45,533 nt of DNA from Verrucomicrobiia bacterium (GCA_035577545.1 DATLVI010000042.1:1-45533); one strand, 5' to 3'. Shown: positions 33,602 through 41,752, numbered from the stretch's first letter. Made by a program: numbers and translations. Notes: generated by a model not told the origin, from the sequence alone.

Positions 33602-34833
33602 GTTTTTCCTCCGAGTTTGACAGTCTCGCGTTGGCGGAGCTTTCCGCGTTTTCCCAGAACGCAACGGCTGCCGATGTGGAAGCAGCGTTGGGGCGTGCGG
33701 AACGTGGGCCCGCCTTCGCCAAGGCTTCGGCGGGCGGTCGCCTAGGGGCGACCGATTTCGCGGCGCTGATTTCACCGGCCGCGGCTGAACCGGTCTATCT
33801 CGAAGAGATGGCGCGGCAATCGCATGCGCTCACTCAGAAATATTTCGGGCGCGTGATGCGGTTCTTTGCGCCGTTGTACGTGAGCAACGAGTGCATCAAT
33901 ATCTGCAAGTATTGCGGCTTTTCGCGCGACAACCCCATTTTGCGCGTGACGCTGACGGTGGAGCAGGTGGCCACGGAAGCGAAATACCTAAGCGAACAAG
34001 GTTTTCGCCACATCTTGCTCGTTGCGGGCGAGCATCCGCATTTTGTCTCGGACAATTACCTGCGCGATTGCGTGGCGCGGCTGCATTCCGACTGGCCGAG
34101 TATTTCGCTGGAGGTCGGTCCAATGGAGACCGAGCAGTACGCGCCGATCGTTCAGGCGGGTGCGGAGGGGCTTGTCGTCTATCAGGAGACGTACGATCGC
34201 GGTGTGTACGACGCGATGCACGTCAGCGGACCGAAAAAGGACATGGATTGGCGCTTGGACACTTTGGAGCGTGGGTACGCGGCGGGATTCAAACGGCTCG
34301 GCATCGGCGCGTTGCTCGGTCTGGCGCCGTGGCGCAATGAGGCGATTGCCTTGGCAGCGCATGCGACGCATCTTCTGAAGAAATGCTGGATGGCGCAATT
34401 GACGATCAGCGCGCCGCGATTACGGCCGGCGGCCGGGGAGTTCGAGCCGTTGGTGAACATGAACGACCGCGAACTCGTGCAGTTTATCTGTGCACTCCGG
34501 CTCATGTTCCCAGAGGTTGGGTTGGTACTGAGCACGCGCGAGTCGGCGAAACTGCGTGACAACCTGGCCCCGCTAGGCATCACGATGATGAGCGCGGGCA
34601 GTCATACGGAGCCGGGTGGTTACACGGGGCAGGGGAAGGCGGAGTTGCACGTGACGAAAGGCGGGCGGATGGTCAAGCCGTCGACACCGGTGATCGAGTC
34701 CGAAGGGGAGCACGCGACGGTGCAATTCGAGATTGCTGACAATCGCTCGCCCGCCGAGGTCGCGGCGCGGCTGGAGCAGATGGGTTACGAAACGGTGTGG
34801 AAGGATTGGGAGTCGGCCCTCAATGAATCCTGA
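33598..34833 (+). CDS. thiH: 2-iminoacetate synthase ThiH
   Basis: Radical SAM tyrosine lyase that makes dehydroglycine for ThiG, the oxygen-sensitive alternative to ThiO. The 411 residues exceed the usual 370-380. The cluster ligands lie in [12 protein letters not shown] (CxxxCxxC). [13 protein letters not shown] is typical of the C-terminus. The extra length includes an N-terminal insertion reading [18 protein letters not shown], encoded by two adjacent palindromes (33708-33753), so a dispersed repeat has been absorbed in frame ahead of the barrel. ATGA overlap with thiG and an 11-base overlap with thiS show a single operon. Confidence 0.93.
   Translation: MSFSSEFDSLALAELSAFSQNATAADVEAALGRAERGPAFAKASAGGRLGATDFAALISPAAAEPVYLEEMARQSHALTQKYFGRVMRFFAPLYVSNECINICKYCGFSRDNPILRVTLTVEQVATEAKYLSEQGFRHILLVAGEHPHFVSDNYLRDCVARLHSDWPSISLEVGPMETEQYAPIVQAGAEGLVVYQETYDRGVYDAMHVSGPKKDMDWRLDTLERGYAAGFKRLGIGALLGLAPWRNEAIALAAHATHLLKKCWMAQLTISAPRLRPAAGEFEPLVNMNDRELVQFICALRLMFPEVGLVLSTRESAKLRDNLAPLGITMMSAGSHTEPGGYTGQGKAELHVTKGGRMVKPSTPVIESEGEHATVQFEIADNRSPAEVAARLEQMGYETVWKDWESALNES
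33708..33753. repeat. double palindrome inserted in frame in thiH
   Basis: The first hairpin pairs GCCCGCC (33708-33714) with GGCGGGC (33729-33735), with an inner GCC-AA-GGC. The second, GGTCGCC (33736-33742), pairs perfectly with GGCGACC (33747-33753) over a TAGG loop. The translation AFAKASAG is one I recognise from many unrelated proteins of PVC and candidate-phylum genomes, so this is probably a dispersed REP-like element. Confidence 0.7.
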
Positions 34834-35038
34834 GTCGATCACAATCATCGCCAACGGAAAGAAGGAGGAGGTTGGCGCGCCCTGCACGGTGGCCAATTTC
34901 GTAACTGGGCGCGGCTGGAAGGCTACGCAGGTTGTGGTCGAGTATAACGGACGGGTCTTGAGCCGCGCGGAATTGGCTCAAATCATGTTGAAGAGCGACG
35001 ATAGCCTCGAGGTGATCATGCCAGTTGCCGGTGGCTAA
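34823..35038 (+). CDS. thiS: sulfur carrier protein ThiS
   Basis: A 71-residue ubiquitin-like carrier whose C-terminal Gly-Gly (MPVAGG) becomes a thiocarboxylate and delivers sulfur to ThiG. ITIIANGKKEEV and VVVEYNGRVLSRAELAQ are typical. The ATG at 34823 lies inside the end of thiH (11-base overlap). thiS follows thiG and thiH here, whereas it usually comes first. No thiF adenylyltransferase is present, so activation must come from elsewhere. Its stop overlaps the stop of the opposing gene at 35035. Confidence 0.93.
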   Translation: MNPESITIIANGKKEEVGAPCTVANFVTGRGWKATQVVVEYNGRVLSRAELAQIMLKSDDSLEVIMPVAGG

Positions 35039-35481
35039 CGATTGTCAAAGTCATCGCCAGCCACTTCGTCGATTTGGTACCAGATAGCGTAATTATCCTG
35101 TTGTACTGCAGGCACTTCCTTCTTTACGATACGAACGACAGGCCGCTTGAATTGCCAGTGTTCGTCGCTTGTGATTTCAAGTAGGGCCTTGTTAAGTCGT
35201 AAGCTAACTACTTCCAGCATACCGAGTTCGGAAGTGTGGCGCTCTCCCCATTTGACCTCGTCGGACAGGGTTTTAAGATCGGTACGGCCTTGCTTCGTCT
35301 TCAAATCCAGAGTCTCAAGCCTCAGGATATACGGGCTATCCAATTCATCTAATCCGCGTATAGTCAAGGAGATACGACTATAATTCCAGTCCTTGTCCGA
35401 GTAGTCTTGGAGGGCCGCATTGACCTGCCTGACAGCGGCGTCCATCTGGCGGTTCTGGTCATCTGGGGAGGGGTTGTTCAT
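35035..35481 (-). CDS. hypothetical protein
   Basis: A 148-residue soluble protein I cannot assign. It begins with a helical region (DAAVRQVNAALQDYSDKDWN), then strand-rich segments (ISLTIRGLDELDSPYILRLE, VVRIVKKEVPAVQQDNYAIW). There are no signal peptide, membrane span or cysteine motif. It converges exactly with thiS (overlapping stop codons). G+C is lower than in the thi operon. Confidence 0.6.
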   Translation of the reverse strand: MNNPSPDDQNRQMDAAVRQVNAALQDYSDKDWNYSRISLTIRGLDELDSPYILRLETLDLKTKQGRTDLKTLSDEVKWGERHTSELGMLEVVSLRLNKALLEITSDEHWQFKRPVVRIVKKEVPAVQQDNYAIWYQIDEVAGDDFDNR

Positions 35482-35576
35482 GGTGGATTGGTCGCCGTTT
35501 GTCGCTGCAAAAAACTAGTTGCAATATACTTCGAGTGATTATATCCTGTGCCGGAGACAAAAAGTACGAATTTGAA

Positions 35577-35646
35577 GATTCAGGAGCTTGCACGTTCTTC
35601 AGAGGGGTTCCCCACCCCCACCTCCTTGGCGTGCAACTCCTGAATC
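35577..35646. repeat. long imperfect inverted repeat upstream of cysK
   Basis: GATTCAGGAGCTTGCACG (35577-35594) pairs with CGTGCAACTCCTGAATC (35630-35646) with a single bulged base, across a 35-base loop. The loop holds GGGGTTCCCC and a CCTCC element. TCATTTTT follows on the plus strand. It lies about 220 bp before cysK and could be a terminator-like structured RNA, an attenuator or a small palindromic element. The rest of the 384 bp gap (35482-35865) shows no credible gene. Confidence 0.55.
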
Positions 35647-35816
35647 TCATTTTTAGGGCCTTTCATTTTTCCCCCTCTTCATTGGCACGGTATCTGTGAC
35701 GCCGAAAGCCGATGGACACCGATCGACATGCGATCACGCGCGACTTGCCGGCCACCGAGCGGTAACCTTTCAAGCTTGCGTTTGCCATGAGGTTCACCTA
35801 CAAGTCAGCCAAGAGT

Positions 35817-35841
35817 AGTTGAAAGCTGCGGATTCTCAACT
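35817..35841. promoter_or_regulatory. 6-13-6 inverted repeat before cysK
   Basis: AGTTGA (35817-35822) and TCAACT (35836-35841) are perfect complements, 24 bases before the cysK start. It may be an operator for a sulfur or cysteine regulator, but this is only positional. Confidence 0.3.
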
Positions 35842-35865
35842 GCGAATTCTTTCTACGAGGAAATC

Positions 35866-36819
35866 ATGGGCCAAATTTTTGCCGATATTACCAAAACGAT
35901 CGGACGAACAGCGCTGGTGCGACTGAACCGCGTCACGGCCGGACTTGATGCCGAGATTGCGGTTAAATGCGAATTCTTCAATCCATTGAGCTCCGTCAAG
36001 GACCGTATTGGCGTGGCGATGATCGAAGCGGCGGAGCGCGACGGGCTGATCGGGAAGGACTCGACCATCATCGAGCCGACTTCCGGCAACACGGGGATCG
36101 CACTGGCATTTGTCTGCGCGGCGAAGGGTTATCGGCTGACCCTCACAATGCCGGACACGATGAGCGTAGAACGGCGCACGTTGCTGCGCATGCTCGGAGC
36201 CGACCTGATTCTCACGCCCGGAGCCGAAGGAATGCCCGGCGCGATCCGCAAAGCGGAACAATTACTCAAGGAAACCAAGAACTCTTTTATGCCACAGCAG
36301 TTCAACAATCCCGCCAACCCGGAAATTCACCGGCGCACGACGGCTGTGGAAATTTGGGAAGACACGAACGGCCGGGTTGACGCGGTGGTGGTGGGAGTGG
36401 GGACCGGCGGCACGATCACCGGCTGCGGCGAAGTGATCAAAGCGAAGAAACCGGGTTTCAAGGCGGTGGCGGTCGAGCCTGTCGACTCGCCGGTGATAAG
36501 CGGCGGCAAACCCGGGCCGCATAAGATCCAGGGGATTGGCGCGGGGTTCATCCCCAAGAACCTCAATACGGCCATCATTGATGAAGTGCTCACCGTGACG
36601 AATGATGATTCGTTCACGATGGCGCGGCGGTTGGCGAAAGAGGAAGGTATTCTTTGCGGAATTTCTTCCGGCGCGAACGTTTGGGCGGCGATCCAATATG
36701 CGAAGCGTCCCGAGAACAAGGGCAAGCTCATCGTCACTTTTGCGCCGTCGACAGGCGAACGCTACCTCAGCACGGCGCTGGCCGCCGAAGCGCGCGCGGA
36801 AGTCACGAAGAATTCATAG
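35866..36819 (+). CDS. cysK: cysteine synthase A
   Basis: O-acetylserine sulfhydrylase, PLP enzyme making cysteine from O-acetylserine and sulfide. The 317 residues match CysK. K45 in [11 protein letters not shown] forms the PLP Schiff base, PTSGNTG (71-77) binds the substrate, and VGTGGTITG binds the PLP phosphate. GAGFIPKNL and the final [13 protein letters not shown] are typical. A GAGGAAA site precedes the ATG. It is nine bases upstream of fabD and on the same strand; the thi and larE genes just before also handle sulfur, though that may be coincidence. Confidence 0.95.
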   Translation: MGQIFADITKTIGRTALVRLNRVTAGLDAEIAVKCEFFNPLSSVKDRIGVAMIEAAERDGLIGKDSTIIEPTSGNTGIALAFVCAAKGYRLTLTMPDTMSVERRTLLRMLGADLILTPGAEGMPGAIRKAEQLLKETKNSFMPQQFNNPANPEIHRRTTAVEIWEDTNGRVDAVVVGVGTGGTITGCGEVIKAKKPGFKAVAVEPVDSPVISGGKPGPHKIQGIGAGFIPKNLNTAIIDEVLTVTNDDSFTMARRLAKEEGILCGISSGANVWAAIQYAKRPENKGKLIVTFAPSTGERYLSTALAAEARAEVTKNS

Positions 36820-36828
36820 TCCTTCGTG

Positions 36829-37755
36829 ATGAAGACGGCTCTCCTTTTTTCGGGGCAGGGCAGCCAGACTGTCGGCATGGGGCGCGATCTCTGCGAGAAG
36901 TATGAGGTGTGCCGCCAACTCTTCGCCCGCGCCAACGAAGTGCTCGGACGCGACCTCCAGAAGATCTGTTTCGAGGGGCCGGTTGACGTTCTTACCAAGA
37001 CGGACAACGCGCAGCCGGCGATTTTTCTTACGAGCCTCGCGTGCCTGGAAGCCTTGAATTGCCAGGCTCCAGATCTCGTGTTCGACGCGACGGCTGGGCT
37101 GTCACTGGGCGAATTCACGGCGCTGGCTGCGGCGGACGTGGTGAGCTTTGACGATGGGTTGCGCATGGTGCAAATGCGTGGTCGCTTCATGCAGGAAGCC
37201 TGCGACGCGACCAACGGCGGCATGGCGTCCATCCTCAATATGGACGACGAGGCGTTGGCGGAAGTCTGCCGAGAAGCCGACGTGGACATCGCAAACATCA
37301 ATTGCCCCGGCCAGGTCGTCATCTCCGGTGACAAAGAGAAAATTGCGAAGGCCATTGAGCTTGCCAAGGAAAAGGGCGCGAAGCGCGCCATCCCGTTGGT
37401 GGTGGCCGGTGCGTATCATTCACGCTTGATGGAAGGCGCGAAGGTCAAAGTGGCGGAGGCGCTCGGCGGTCTGCGGATGCAGCTCCCGAAAGTTCCCGTG
37501 GTTTCCAATGTCACGGCACGCCCTGCCGGGGGTGTTGCGGAGATTAAAGAACTGCTGGTGCGCCAGGTCACCTCACCGGTCCGCTGGAGCGAGTCCATGC
37601 AGTGGCTGGTCGCGGAAGGCTTCACGCGCTTCATTGAACTTGGCCCCGGCAACGTCCTCAGCGGCCTAATGAAACGCATCAACAAAGACGTCGAGATGCT
37701 TTCGGTCAGTGATGTGGCGACGCTGGATGCGACGGTGGCGAAGTTGAAAGTTTAA
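36829..37755 (+). CDS. fabD: malonyl-CoA:ACP transacylase
   Basis: FabD loads malonyl onto ACP for fatty acid synthesis. The 308 residues match the family. It shows FSGQGSQ at the start, the nucleophile S92 in GLSLGEF, H197 in AGAYHSRLM, and the GPGNVLSGL end motif. I chose ATG 36829; a GTG lies one codon earlier. In related bacteria fabD, fabG, acpP and fabF are contiguous; here fabG begins 6.4 kb away, so fabD is separated from its partners by inserted DNA. Confidence 0.94.
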   Translation: MKTALLFSGQGSQTVGMGRDLCEKYEVCRQLFARANEVLGRDLQKICFEGPVDVLTKTDNAQPAIFLTSLACLEALNCQAPDLVFDATAGLSLGEFTALAAADVVSFDDGLRMVQMRGRFMQEACDATNGGMASILNMDDEALAEVCREADVDIANINCPGQVVISGDKEKIAKAIELAKEKGAKRAIPLVVAGAYHSRLMEGAKVKVAEALGGLRMQLPKVPVVSNVTARPAGGVAEIKELLVRQVTSPVRWSESMQWLVAEGFTRFIELGPGNVLSGLMKRINKDVEMLSVSDVATLDATVAKLKV

Positions 37756-37861
37756 CCCAAACGTTTCGACCCGATACGTGGTAGTGCCATGTATCCGATT
37801 GAGATGAACGGGAGAATCGTGTGAGGTCGTTGTCGTCGGGGCCGCTTACTGTATTCATTTG

Positions 37862-37890
37862 TAAATTGTAAAGCGTTGACCCTTTTTCCC
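37862..37890. repeat. dispersed short repeat with TGACCC core
   Basis: A segment around GTAAAGCGTTGACCCTTTTT between fabD and the cupin gene. It resembles the repeat at 38376-38397 (GTTAAGGACTGACCCCTTTT), and I recognise its wording from intergenic repeats in many metagenomic genomes. The TTGACC here could look like a -35 box, but it is part of the repeat. Confidence 0.5.
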
Positions 37891-37917
37891 AAATGGTCAA
37901 GAGAAGGAATTAAGGAT

Positions 37918-38316
37918 ATGGAAATCAAACGAAGTGGCTCACAGCCTTCCGCCAAAGGACCGGCCGATTGGTTTACCGGGACGGTGCGAATCGATCCGCT
38001 GTTTCAGGTGAAGGAACCGGCGCGCGCGGCTGGCAACAGTGTCACGTTTGAACCTGGCGCGCGTACCGCCTGGCACACCCATCCGCTGGGGCAGACGCTG
38101 ATCGTCACCGCTGGTTGCGGGCGCGCGCAGCGTTGGGGCGGCCCGATTGAGGAAATTCGGCCGGGTGACGTGATCTGCTTCGCATCGGGCGAGAAGCATT
38201 GGCACGGCGCCGCGCCGACCACGGCCATGACGCACATCGCCATTCAGGAACAGCTCGACGGCAAAATGGTTGACTGGATGGAAAAGGTCAGCGACGAACA
38301 ATATCAAGGCGCCTGA
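37918..38316 (+). CDS. cupin-domain protein (hydroxynitrile-lyase-like cupin)
   Basis: A 132-residue single-domain cupin with metal ligands in [20 protein letters not shown] (HxH(x)nQ) and in GEKHWHGA. It is of the manganese cupin type sometimes annotated (R)-mandelonitrile lyase or carboxymuconolactone decarboxylase partner; the real substrate is unknown. A TAAGGA site precedes the ATG at 37918; extension to 37876 would run into the repeat. Its 3' end is repeated at 40086-40180 beyond the kinase gene. Confidence 0.8.
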   Translation: MEIKRSGSQPSAKGPADWFTGTVRIDPLFQVKEPARAAGNSVTFEPGARTAWHTHPLGQTLIVTAGCGRAQRWGGPIEEIRPGDVICFASGEKHWHGAAPTTAMTHIAIQEQLDGKMVDWMEKVSDEQYQGA

Positions 38317-38338
38317 AGGGGACCCCGAGAGCCTCCAC

Positions 38339-38397
38339 GGCAGAGATGCGACCCCGGGCTCACGATGCATCTGGTGTTAAGGACTGACCCCTTTTCC
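38339..38397. repeat. two adjacent dispersed repeats with GACCCC cores
   Basis: GGCAGAGATGCGACCCCGGG (38339-38358) and GTTAAGGACTGACCCCTTTT (38376-38395) lie between the cupin and kinase stop codons. The first matches the repeats at 40194 and 41753; the second matches the one at 37862. The kinase's last codons (GVSP, stop) are encoded by this repeat. Confidence 0.55.
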
Positions 38398-39804
38398 ATT
38401 TTCCTGGGGCAACGAAAAGAAAAATGTCGCGCCACCGTCCACCACACCTTCCGCCCAGGCCCGGCCGCCATGCCGGAGGAGAATACGCCCGACATTGGCA
38501 AGCCCGATTCCCGTGCCTTCAAACTGCGCCTGCGCGTGCAGACGCTGGAACACGCCGAAAAGTTTGTCCGCATACCGGGGATCGAAGCCGGCGCCGTTAT
38601 CGCGGATAAAAATCACGGTCTCGCCTTTGTCGTTCGGGGTACTACCGATTTCGATTGTCGCTTCGGCGCGACGGCCGGTGAACTTCACCGCATTGGAAAT
38701 CAAATTGAACAGCACCATCCGTAGTAAGGCCCGGTCGGCCCACACCACCGGCAGTGGGTGGATCTTCCACGTGATGTTCCGTCCGTTTGTCTCCGCTTTG
38801 AAATCACCCAACGTGTCCTGGAGCAGTTTATCCAGATTCACTTCCGTTTTTTGCAGGGCTTCGCGCCCCAGACGCGAGAACGCCAGCAGGTCGTCGATCA
38901 ATTCGGTCATCCGTTTTGCCGCTTGGGAGATCGTTGTCACCAGCGGGAGATTTTTTTCTGAAAGGTTCGGCCCCTCCCGCTGCAGGCGTTCTGCGAAACC
39001 GATGATATGGCGCAGTGGCGTGCGAAGATCATGGGAGACGGAGTAGCTGAACGCTTCCAGTTCCTTGTTGGCCGCCCCCAATTCCGCCGTGCGCTCCTCG
39101 ACCCTCCGCTCCAAGCCCGCATTGAGCCGGCGCACTTCATCTTCCGCTTGTCGGCGTTTCGTGATATCGCGGATGTTGCATTGAATCAGTTGTTTGTCGC
39201 CGGCTTCGTACACGTTGCTGACAAACTCCACGATAATCCCGCGGCCATCGCTCGTTTCCAGTCGCAGGTCGTCATAGTGGACAGTCCCATTCAGGTGTAG
39301 TTGCCCCAACATGCGCGGGTTGGACTCGATGAGTTTGAATGGAGCAAGCTCGTCAACGGTTTTGCCGACCATTTCACTGCGGGAAAGACCCAGTAGTTTA
39401 AAGAGGAAAGGGTTCACTTCGTTGATGCGTCCGGTGTCAATGTCCAGAATCAGGATGCCGTCCTGCGACGCCTCGAAGAGCCGCTGATAACTGAGTTCGG
39501 AGGCTTGCGTCACCAGTTCCGTCTGCGCCTCGGCCTGCTCAACGCGCGCTTCGGCGAGTTCCGTCCTTGTCTCGGCCTGCTCGGTTCGCGTCTCAGCCTG
39601 TTCGGTCCTTGTTTTGGCCTGCTCGGTTCGGGTCTCGGCCTGTCCCGTCCTGGTTTCCGCCTGCTCGATGCGCGTCTGGGCTTCCACTGTTCGCGCTTCG
39701 GCGTCCTCCGTTCGCGACTCGGCCTGATTGACGCGATCGGTCAGTTTTTGCTCAACTTGTGTGTCAACGGCGGCCACCGTCGCGTCTGGAAAAGCATTCT
39801 TCAT
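38377..39804 (-). CDS. soluble PAS sensor histidine kinase with heptad-repeat N-terminus
   Basis: A 475-residue two-component kinase without membrane spans. Residues 25-94 are ten heptads of the form xEQAETR. A PAS domain follows (about 105-215, LFEASQDGILILDIDTGRIN), then a short coiled linker, then a HisKA domain with the phosphorylated H258 in SYSVSHDLRTPL. The ATPase has N371 (N box), DNGAGF (402-407) and GTGIGL (430-435). Such bacteriophytochrome-style kinases signal through a response regulator, but no regulator gene is next to it. It faces the cupin gene tail to tail, and a cupin 3' fragment lies beyond its 5' end. The stop falls inside a dispersed repeat. Confidence 0.88.
   Translation of the reverse strand: MKNAFPDATVAAVDTQVEQKLTDRVNQAESRTEDAEARTVEAQTRIEQAETRTGQAETRTEQAKTRTEQAETRTEQAETRTELAEARVEQAEAQTELVTQASELSYQRLFEASQDGILILDIDTGRINEVNPFLFKLLGLSRSEMVGKTVDELAPFKLIESNPRMLGQLHLNGTVHYDDLRLETSDGRGIIVEFVSNVYEAGDKQLIQCNIRDITKRRQAEDEVRRLNAGLERRVEERTAELGAANKELEAFSYSVSHDLRTPLRHIIGFAERLQREGPNLSEKNLPLVTTISQAAKRMTELIDDLLAFSRLGREALQKTEVNLDKLLQDTLGDFKAETNGRNITWKIHPLPVVWADRALLRMVLFNLISNAVKFTGRRAEATIEIGSTPNDKGETVIFIRDNGAGFDPRYADKLFGVFQRLHAQAQFEGTGIGLANVGRILLRHGGRAWAEGVVDGGATFFFSLPQENGKGVSP
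39523..39732 (-). repeat. ten tandem 21 bp units inside the kinase gene
   Basis: The 210 bp encode ten seven-residue units (consensus T-E-Q-A-E-T-R). Middle copies are nearly identical at the DNA level and the outer ones diverged, the pattern expected from slippage-driven growth of a tandem repeat. Copy number could vary between strains. Confidence 0.8.
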
Positions 39805-40085
39805 TTTGCCTCAATAGAAATCAGTGATTATTGGTTCGAACACGCACAATGCGAGGTGGCTTGCCAACCAAGGCAGCTTAACCTGGGCCATTGAGGGGTT
39901 ATATTGGAGAAAGGTCGATTTAAGTCGCTAGGGGAAAAGCATTAGACAGGACGCGAATTGTTCATACCTAAGAGAACGGGACGTCACGGATGGCTGGGGA
40001 TGCTACTCATCGGCGCGAAGGGAACGCCCTCTAAACAATCCGCACCTAGCCGGAGGGACGTCGTAAGCTTGGACCAGGAGGGTGG
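39805..40085. other. gene-free stretch upstream of the kinase
   Basis: About 280 bp between the kinase start and the cupin remnant. I see no credible coding frame, tRNA or strong promoter in it. It must hold the kinase promoter on the minus strand, which I could not place. Confidence 0.4.
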
Positions 40086-40180
40086 CGCACATCGCGATTC
40101 AGGAATAGCTCGACGGCAAAATGGTGACTGGATGGAGAAGGTCAGCGACGAACAATACCAAGCGGCGAAGGCAGACTGAT
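40086..40180 (+). pseudogene. cupin 3'-end remnant
   Basis: Bases 40086-40161 match 38231-38307 of the upstream cupin gene with four substitutions and one missing base. One substitution makes a stop (GAATAG) and the missing base breaks the frame, so it is dead. After the break the frame still ends plausibly (QYQAAKAD, stop at 40178-40180), but with a tail different from QYQGA of the intact gene. It therefore comes from a related allele and not from a simple copy. Confidence 0.82.
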
Positions 40181-40193
40181 ATGGCAAAAGCAG

Positions 40194-40290
40194 AAAGCGG
40201 AGATGTGACCCCGGTCTTTAATCATGACCCCGGATTGATGATTGATTACCGGATTGACATTGCACCCCGAATTGACCCTAACCTCCGGCT
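40194..40290. repeat. dispersed repeat cluster with GACCCC cores
   Basis: GCGGAGATGTGACCCCGGTC begins at 40197, and further TGACCCCGG and TTGACCC pieces follow up to about 40280. The 5' portion, from GGCAAAAGCAGA at 40183, matches 41753-41777. This occupies the leader of the methyltransferase gene and makes the earlier in-frame ATG at 40181 unlikely as a start. Confidence 0.5.
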
Positions 40291-40291
40291 G

Positions 40292-41089
40292 ATGAATGAC
40301 CGACCGCAAACATGGCACTATGGGCTCGTGGCGCGGTACTGGGCCGAACATCTCACGGTTGGGCCGGAGATTGCGTACTTCCAGAAACAGATAGAACGCA
40401 ATGGGCAACCGGCACTCGATGCCGGTTGTGGAACTGGTCGCTTGCTGATCCCCTTTTTGCGGGCAGGCCTCGACGTGGATGGCTGTGACGTGTCGCCCGA
40501 TATGCTCGCCCTGTGTCGGGAAAAGGCGGAACGCGAGGGCCTGAGCGTCCGTCTCTATCAGCAAGCTCTGCACGAACTAGACTTGCCACGCACGTATCAG
40601 AGCATCGTGGCCTGCGGTGTGTTTGGGATTGGGGTTACTCGCCAGCAGGATTTTATTGCGCTCCAGCGCTTCTACGCACAGCTGAACCCTGGCGGCTTGC
40701 TGCTATTGGATCAGCACCTGCCGTATGGATCCGCCAAGGAGTGGCCCTTGTGGCGAAAGGAGTTGAGGAGTCAATTGCCAGAACCGTGGGCCGATACGAT
40801 TGGAAAGACACCGCCAGACGGGGGATCCGGCTACACGCTGCACGGTCGGATTGTGGCCTTTGATCCTTTGGAACAACGAGTCACACGCCAAATGCGCGCG
40901 CTGTTATGGCGCGATGGGCAGCTCATCTCCGAAGAGGAATATACACTTTACGAAAATCCCTACTTTCGCAACGAGCTGCGTCAGATGCTCGAACAAGTAG
41001 GTTTTAAGATTGAAGCGATTCAGGGCGGCTATACAGAGGTCGAGGCTACTGCCGAGCACGATGTCATTGTGTTCATGGCGAGAAAGTAG
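40292..41089 (+). CDS. SAM-dependent methyltransferase
   Basis: A 265-residue class I methyltransferase. Motif I is ALDAGCGTGRLLIPF (41-55), followed by VDGCDVSPDMLALCREKA, an acidic residue after the second strand, and LNPGGLLLLDQHLP (post-motif III). The substrate is unknown. I chose the ATG at 40292 because the sequence before it is a dispersed repeat, not protein-like; starts at 40181 or 40121 are in frame. The GNAT gene follows after seven bases, so the two may be co-transcribed. Confidence 0.82.
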   Translation: MNDRPQTWHYGLVARYWAEHLTVGPEIAYFQKQIERNGQPALDAGCGTGRLLIPFLRAGLDVDGCDVSPDMLALCREKAEREGLSVRLYQQALHELDLPRTYQSIVACGVFGIGVTRQQDFIALQRFYAQLNPGGLLLLDQHLPYGSAKEWPLWRKELRSQLPEPWADTIGKTPPDGGSGYTLHGRIVAFDPLEQRVTRQMRALLWRDGQLISEEEYTLYENPYFRNELRQMLEQVGFKIEAIQGGYTEVEATAEHDVIVFMARK

Positions 41090-41096
41090 TCATAGC

Positions 41097-41690
41097 ATGT
41101 CGCCCGCATTCGACTTTGGCCAATTTCCCGTCTTGATGACGGAGCGCACTTCGCTTTGCGAGTACGACTCGAAATGCGTCGCCGATATTTTTGCGATCCG
41201 CAGCGACCCTGAGGTTCAGCGCTACAATTCCGCGCCACATCGAACGATAGAAGAGACGCTTACGTTCATCGAAGAGGAGCGAGAGAGGTACCGGTTGAAG
41301 CAGGAAATCATCTGGGCGGTGCAGATGCGTGAGTCTGCGCGCGTGATTGGTTCTGTGAGTCTATTCGACTGGGACCGTTACCATCGACGCGTGGGCATCG
41401 GATACGATTTGGCGAAGGATTGCTGGGGGCTTGGTTACGCCCAGGAAGCCATCCGAGAGGTCTTGCGATTTGCGTTCGAAGCAATGACGGTCAACCGCAT
41501 TGAAATTTGGACCGCTGCTGAGAATCTACGATCCGTGCGCCTGGCGGAACGCCTCGGCTTCACACGGGATGGTACCCTACGGAAACGAATTCTCGAGGAC
41601 GACGCGCAGTTCCATGACTGTGCCATCTTCGGATTATTGCACGCGGACTGGTCTCGCCGGTCGTCGTTGAGGTCAACTCTCCGCTCGTGA
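41097..41690 (+). CDS. GNAT acetyltransferase, RimJ/RimL-like
   Basis: A 197-residue N-acetyltransferase. TERTSLCEYD and a mid-section WAVQMRESARVIGSVSLFDW lead to motif A GIGYDLAKDCWGLGYAQEAI (GxGYAxE CoA loop) and motif B NRIEIWTAAENLRSVRLAER followed by LGF. That is the pattern of ribosomal-protein or small-molecule N-terminal acetyltransferases. The substrate is unknown. The ATG at 41097 lies seven bases after the methyltransferase stop; an earlier in-frame ATG at 41010 would overlap that gene by 80 bases. Confidence 0.8.
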   Translation: MSPAFDFGQFPVLMTERTSLCEYDSKCVADIFAIRSDPEVQRYNSAPHRTIEETLTFIEEERERYRLKQEIIWAVQMRESARVIGSVSLFDWDRYHRRVGIGYDLAKDCWGLGYAQEAIREVLRFAFEAMTVNRIEIWTAAENLRSVRLAERLGFTRDGTLRKRILEDDAQFHDCAIFGLLHADWSRRSSLRSTLRS

Positions 41691-41752
41691 CAACTCCGCC
41701 TTGAGGCGGGTGAGTTTGTGACGGGGTCGAGGGTTTAGGTCGAAGCTCTATC

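Noticed and set aside
35499-35699. A 66-codon frame upstream of cysK
   Set aside because: It runs through the long hairpin, and its sequence is dictated by that structure; it has no ribosome binding site.
35482-35865. Known SAM, cobalamin or TPP riboswitch before cysK or the thi genes
   Set aside because: I looked for their conserved cores by eye and found none. Only the inverted repeats described remain.
37876-37917. TTGACC at 37876 as a promoter -35 box or an earlier cupin start
   Set aside because: The sequence belongs to the dispersed TGACCC repeat; no matching -10 box was found and the residues do not fit a cupin.
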